Source: Schistocephalus solidus
Lineage: Eukaryota; Platyhelminthes; Cestoda; Diphyllobothriidea; Diphyllobothriidae
Length of the DNA stretch: 64,000 nt
Direction: 5' to 3'
NCBI GenBank assembly: GCA_017591395.1
Contig: WEDG01006642.1
Coordinates: 1 to 64,000 of the forward strand
Shown here: positions 58,965 to 64,000 of the stretch, piece by piece
Numbering within the stretch: the first letter of the stretch is position 1
Layout of the letters: every line of letters begins with the position of its first letter
The notes under the pieces: generated by a model
Seen by the model: the letters and a program-made list of their open reading frames with translations, nothing else
Database searches by the model: none
What the model was told of the DNA's origin: nothing
Made by a program: the position numbers and the translations under genes

Positions 58965-60400
58965 TCGACCGTCGATTTCGACAAGGTCCACCGTATGCTC
59001 CACATCAGGTGGTGCAGGGACGGTGACTTGCGCATGAATTAGTTTTAAGTGATAGTAGCCTTGCGCTGCAGCTACCGCACTCTCTCCTCCTCCCCCACCT
59101 GAGCCCGGTGTCACGACAGAGTCAAGAAGACCGGAGATGGGAGAGGGCGCAGGTGGCTGGCGCGGTCGGAGCCGCCCCTGGGCGTGCCACCACACCTGGC
59201 TCGGATCCCACGGAGTGGGAGTGCAATAAAGGCCACATGAGGAAGGAGCCATTGCAACATGACTCTCAGTCCGCCAGTCAGCCACTCCACACAAAACACA
59301 CATTGGGCTGACCACGCGGTCCGAGTTGTCCCGTCAGTTGGCAACCTTCCAAGCCACGGCTTTTAGCGCACCGTGATAGTTTCAAGCGCGTCAAATTGTT
59401 TATAGTGACGAACATGCGCTGAGCTGTCGACCTCACTCTCTCCCCACCCCCACAATCAGACCACTGTCCAAGCCGGTCAGTTGTCTGATGCGGAAGCGGG
59501 CGCAGCTGCTGGTGACCTCGTCTACGTGTACTACGTACACGACCTGGCCCCCAAACACAAGCACCAGGATTTCACACAACAGGGGGTTGAACGGCTTACA
59601 TCTCACATGTGTGAGATAGCCAGAGGTCACGTTAAGAAGGAGCCATCGCAGCCTGACTCTCAGACCACCAGTCAGTCACTCCACACAACACACATTAGAC
59701 TAACTGCGAGGTCTGAGTGTAATTGTCAGTTGGCAACCTTCTAACCGCGGCACTCAACGTTACCGCACTCTCTTCTCCTCCCCACCTGAGCCCGGTCTCA
59801 TGACACAGTCAAGAAGACCGGAGATGGAGAGAGCACAGGTGGCTGGCGCGGCCGGAGCCGCCCCTGGGCGTGCCACCACACCTGGCTCGGATCCCACAGA
59901 GTGGGGGTGCCATAAAGACCACATTAAGAAGGAGGCATTGCAGCCTGACTCTCAGTCCGCTAGTCAGCCACTCCACACAAAACACATATTGGGCTGACCA
60001 CGCGGTCCGAGTTATCCCGTCAGTTGGCAACCTTCCAAGTCATGGCTTTTAGCGCACCGTGATAGTTTTAAGCGCGTCAGATTGTTTAAAGTGAGGAATA
60101 TGCGCTGAGCTGTCGACCTCACTCTCTCCCCCACCCCCAAAGTCAGACTACTGTCCGAGCCGGTCAGTTGCCTGATGTGGGAGTGGGCGCATTGGCTGAC
60201 GGATCGGCGTACCCGTCTTCGCGTGCCACAGCACGACCTGGCCCCCATAACGCACACGCCAGGATTCACAAACTTAGGGGATATGGAGGAGCCATCGCCG
60301 CGTCAGATTGTTTATAGCGAGGAAAATACGCTGAGCTCTCTACCTCGCTCTCTCCGCCACCCCCACAATCAGACCACTGTCCGAGCCGGTTATATTCACA
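58965..60400 (-). repeat. Dispersed repeat R1, reverse array of about four units
   Basis: The reversed stem-loop starts (CACGGCTTTTAGCGCACCGTG and variants) lie near 59355-59375 and 60040-60062, with a degraded one near 59745. Between them are the reversed blocks CTGACTCTCAG and CCAGTCAGCCACTCCACA-like sequence, and CGGATCCCACGGAGTGGGAG (59213-59225 area). The array has two units more than the other copies. The outer unit (60.06-60.30 kb) carries a variant segment also found at 16.57-16.67 kb. All open frames here are artefacts. Confidence 0.8.
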
Positions 60401-61539
60401 CCAACAAAACTGAAAAACGCGAGCGTGCATTTGGAAATATCACAGCTTATGAGATGTAAACAGGCGGGAAAAATGAAAACTGAGGGGATATTCCAGTCGA
60501 ATTAATTCCAGCGCATTATAAATAAATGGCTGAATCCGACTCTCTTGACGGCCAGGACTGAATTGAAGCTAACAACGCTGATAGACTAGCCCCTCACCCT
60601 AAGTTACGTTTGAGGCCTAACCCTAACGCTAGCCCTAACCCTAACTCCGAACTAATGGTAAAATTGAGGGAGGCTTGAATGGAACTGAGTGTAAGGCAAG
60701 GAGATTAAATAAATCCTGCCCAAATGACATAGATAGGTATTTTTTAAAAGTAAATACTAGGTGGGGCCACATACCCGATAATGAGTCCATTAAATTGCCT
60801 AAAAGTGGACGAGCATTCCAGGCTGCCAGAATTAACGTATTTGTTTTTTTACAACTTGTGGGAGATATGGGAATGGGAACAGGGTTCGTTGGTTTTTTGT
60901 AGTGTTTCTATCACAGGTTTTGCGTCCATAAGCTTTAGTCAGCTTTCTGATGACAGAATTTACTGACAGTTTTAAGCCAATTCTATGACAGTGTAAACAG
61001 TGAGCTAACAGACTGTAAACAATGCTAAGCATTGGGATAGTGGAAAATCGGTCTTTTTTTAAATCAACCCACCTTGGTAGTACGTGTCCAGCTAGTAGTG
61101 ATGTACGTTGTAGGGGCGTTTTAGGTCATTGTCTGGATGCCTCGTATACTTCCTTTGCAACTGCTTTACTCGGAAATCACCCATGAGATCCCACCATGTT
61201 TGCCAAAATAATCTGGAAACGACGAGTGCATATTCTACAAGCTTAAAGATTCGGTTAACTTGATATACTTTCCAGCTCTTGCCATTTCTCGCGGGTAGTG
61301 TCCCTCGAACATAGAAAGTGCATTTCAGTGTCATCGAGCCAGAACTTACGTCCTTGGTTATCCGTCGACCAAAAAGTAAGCTCGTTTGCCTGTTCGAGTC
61401 TTATTTTCTGATTGGTAAGTGAAAGAAATGATTTCCTGACGGTCAAAAGGACAATTATTACAAAAAACCTATTTTACGTTTGTCAATGAGGTGGAATTAG
61501 TGCAGTGCAGTCTTTTGTCTTCCTTACTGTCTGACGCGA
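60401..61539. other. No gene recognised; short telomere-like patch
   Basis: CCTAACCCTAACGCTAGCCC and CTAACCCTAACTCC near 60.61-60.65 kb may be a MITE-interior remnant. The rest is AT-rich with short frames only. Confidence 0.5.
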
Positions 61540-61770
61540 CCCCCTCTCCACCTCGCTTCTTTATGAAAGGAAACATCTGCACCCGACCCCGCCTCGGGTC
61601 TTCATGAATATGTCTTGATACCGGGCACAGGCGAACAAGGGAAGATAGAGTGCGGTAGATGCAGTGAAAATCTACTATCACTTAAAAGTAATTTGCACAA
61701 AAGTCACCGTTCCTGCACCACCATGGTGTGGAGCATACGGTGGATATCGTCGGAATACGACGGCCGAACT
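61540..61770 (+). repeat. Dispersed repeat R2, 3' part
   Basis: GACCCCGCCTCGGGTCTTCA, GTCTTGATACCGGGCACAGG, GAGTGCGGTAGATGCAGTG, CTACTATCACTTAAAAGTAA and GTGTGGAGCATACGGTGGAT match the end shared by R1 and R2. Confidence 0.7.
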
Positions 61771-61810
61771 GAAAATGAGAGGAATATGGTCATTGTCTGG
61801 TCCTGATGAT

Positions 61811-61851
61811 CTCTCCTCCTCCTCCTCCTCCTTTTCCTCCTCCTCCTCCCC
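61811..61851. repeat. (TCC)n microsatellite
   Basis: About 40 bp of CTC/TCC triplets with one TTTT interruption, directly following the R2 fragment. Confidence 0.9.
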
Positions 61852-63463
61852 CGACTCCATTTCATTCTGTGTTTGTCATAAACGTTCCTAAGAGCGTATG
61901 ATGAACACATTGTTGGACACTTTGTTAGCATCTTTACAGCACTGCTTGTAGGACCTTTTTCCTTGACATGCGGTCCAGTCTTCGTATTTCCCTACTCAGA
62001 TATTTACCCCTGCATTAGTTGCTTCTTGCAGTTGCAGCCGAAGTATGCAATGCATTCGGCCAAACGTCTGGGCCCCGAGCGTTTTATTTGCTTACGGAAA
62101 CAGACACTTGCCAATGGAGTTCATAAAAGTTTGGTGCCGGGAATTATTCACCGGCGCATTTGCAGTGAAAGAGTTCTCATGGAAGACGCACCAGAGCCTA
62201 AATCAGTTGCGTTTGCAACAGAACCTGCAAAGTCTTAACCGACCTCGTTAAACCTTACATCAAAGCAAGTTGAGCACGTCAAATGAGACGTTAACCGAAT
62301 GAATTTGGAGTGGATTCTGTGTGAAGTTGAGTTTTAGGAGGCGAGTGCCTTATCACATTTACCGTGTTTATTTTATTGACAACCAGTCTGAATGCGGGAT
62401 CTCGCGCTCACTCACGCTCTGATGGAGGATTTGGCCCCTTCACGCAATACGGAACATTATTAATAGGTTGCTTATAAAACCCAGGGCATCTCTATTGCAA
62501 CCCACTCACACCCCCTGCCCGAGATTTGCGTATCTTTCTGATAATGTCAAAAACAGTCACACTAAAAAATGCTCACACCTAACTGAGTTCGGAAAGGCTA
62601 AACATGTTGTAAAACGAATGGCCTGACCGTAGATATTACAATTTTTGAAATTAGTAACGAGAGGTCAAACAATGGTCTATCCATGTACGTTCCTGAATCA
62701 TTAGGGTGCTAGCAAGTTTTACGGAAATTAACCTAAAAACGGGCCATATTACCAGTTCGCGCCACGGTTCAAAGTTGGTCATTTAATTATATGCAAAGCA
62801 CTGTGGCACCCCATGAACAGAGTCTACTGAGCTAGTATGCATTCTAGGGACACTAAAGTCCTTTGAGAGATAGACTGAGAGGGGGTACGTTCGAAATTTT
62901 CCCTAAAAAGCTCTCCATTCACCGTGGATAAAACTGGGTATGCAAAACAAATAGCACCAGAAGATCACAAACGATGCATAATGGCCAAAACAGGCAAACG
63001 TTATGAGTAAGCGTCGGTGAATGAGTCGTAAAACTTACGCCAGATTGTACTTACTTCAAAACTGTGCCAGTTTAGTTAAATTTACCAAAGAGGGGTAAAT
63101 AGCAATATATTTTGAGCAAAATAGACCAAATGGTAAACATATAAAAAAATTCCCATGCGCATGGAGAGCAGAAAATAATGGTAGCTCAATTTCAATAGTC
63201 CACCGACTCCTGTGCTGATATAGAAACGGGGTTAGTAAGCATTACTAAAGTTACAGGGAGACCGAAATGACCATTCCTGGCTTATTTGATGTTTTCAGGT
63301 AGATATACCTCAACTACATGTCTAGAAGGCCTGCTGTCTTAACCGAGTTCAGTTTCTTATTGAATCAGGTGTCCTATCACTGATATCAGGAAGATCCATT
63401 TTCACGTGGTAATGACGTTCCTTGGTTTTGCCGGATTAAATGACGGAACTTGGGTGTCGTCTG
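61852..63463. other. No gene recognised; SINE remnant near 63.24-63.29 kb
   Basis: GGGAGACCGAAATGACCATTCCTGGCTTAT is arranged like the reverse of the SINE body (minus strand), but diverged. Two overlapping frames at 61.96-62.25 kb show no domain. Confidence 0.4.
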
Positions 63464-63721
63464 TTACCCTACTGCACAACTGTATCGGTCTAAATCGGTA
63501 AGCGTCCTCTTCCCAGGTAAAATTTCCTTCTTTGGTCCGTCACTATGGTGTGGACTCTCGTCTTCTGTATTAGCCGCAGATCCAGGCAAAGAGTCTTCAC
63601 AGTCCAATTGAGCAGGCTCTGCAAGGGATTTATCCATCTCAGGCTTGTCTGGTTGCTGAGACTCATTCACATTAAGGTTCATAGAAGAGATACCGTAGAG
63701 ATGAGATGAAGATTTATTCAT
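63464..63721 (-). CDS. Possible first coding exon of an unknown acidic protein
   Basis: An 85-residue frame starts at an ATG (63721-63719) and is rich in Ser, Asp, Glu and Pro (for example NTEDESPHHSDGPKK). It ends LDRYSCAV before a stop. The DNA near its end reads GTGCAGTAGGGTAACAG, which contains two possible 5' splice sites (GTAGGG, GTAACA), so the frame may continue in an exon to the left. The composition is less repetitive than neighbouring false frames, and no repeat family covers it. I do not recognise the protein. The right flank is GC-rich and could be a promoter. Confidence 0.35.
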   Translation of the reverse strand: MNKSSSHLYGISSMNLNVNESQQPDKPEMDKSLAEPAQLDCEDSLPGSAANTEDESPHHSDGPKKEILPGKRTLTDLDRYSCAVG

Positions 63722-63849
63722 GATTATATAAAGTCAATGAACGTAGAAAAATAGTAGCGAGAGATATTATCTGGCAAAGAGTGTAATAATGATAGGTAAT
63801 AAATAGACTCGACTTTACTGAATCAGAAATGTTTACAGAGTGTAGGGAA

Positions 63850-64000
63850 TGTTGTCAGACGGTAGATCCTTGAAGGTTGGGATTCGTTGATCCGCGGGGC
63901 TTCGGCTACCGTCACGGTTGGTGGAGTCGAAAAGGGAAAGGAAAGTGAAAGTGTTTTAAAAACCCCGCCGTTTTCCGCCCCTCCTGTCCGTTTCACAGGT
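63850..64000 (-). promoter_or_regulatory. GC-rich, CpG-containing stretch, possible promoter of the 63.7-kb exon
   Basis: GATCCGCGGGGCTTCGGC, GTCACGGTTGG and CCCCGCCGTTTTCCGCCCC stand out from the AT-rich surroundings. The position fits a promoter for a minus-strand gene starting near 63.72 kb. There is no direct evidence of transcription. Confidence 0.25.

Overview
This is a gene-poor, repeat-rich stretch of an animal nuclear genome. The genes are eukaryotic (a RAD6-type ubiquitin-conjugating enzyme, a lysosomal-type GH31 alpha-glucosidase with a trefoil domain, a tRNA-Leu). The repeat families are also informative: an RTE-like retrotransposon with a C2H2 zinc-finger tail, CR1-like LINEs, Penelope-like elements and a tRNA-derived SINE. 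From memory of similar repeats I favour a flatworm, most likely a diphyllobothriid-type tapeworm. That placement is an inference; no search was run.

Layout. 0-7.5 kb holds Penelope-like fragments (GIY-YIG endonuclease pieces and element ends), a SINE with an (AT)n tail, and about 650 bp of GAA/TTC repeat. 8-22.5 kb holds short inverted-repeat elements with telomere-like interiors, microsatellites, an RTE 3' end at 15.3-16.3 kb followed by a dispersed two-unit repeat (here R1), and an intact tRNA-Leu(AAG) at 18.92 kb. 22.5-32 kb is AT-rich repeat (R3), a second RTE 3' end, more R1 and R2 repeats, and an RTE 5' end. 33.3-46.3 kb is a graveyard of CR1-like LINEs in both orientations, closed by a Penelope fragment at 46.3-46.7 kb. 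48.55-49.03 kb is the UBE2A/B (RAD6) homologue, interrupted by a one-base frameshift in a C run. 51.6-52.7 kb has more Penelope fragments, including two tandem element ends. 54.66-57.37 kb is the one long intact protein gene, an intronless 901-residue acid alpha-glucosidase on the minus strand. 59-60.4 kb is an R1 array in reverse. A possible first coding exon lies at 63.46-63.72 kb on the minus strand.

The genes show no operon-like or functional linkage; each sits alone in repeats. All reverse-transcriptase copies visible here are broken by stops, frameshifts or catalytic-residue changes, so the window seems to contain no autonomous mobile element. The most interesting signals are hammerhead-ribozyme-like cores. 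One set lies at the Penelope element ends, where such ribozymes are known in the family. The other lies in the body of the tRNA-derived SINE, where the core motifs and a near-palindromic helix III recur in several copies.
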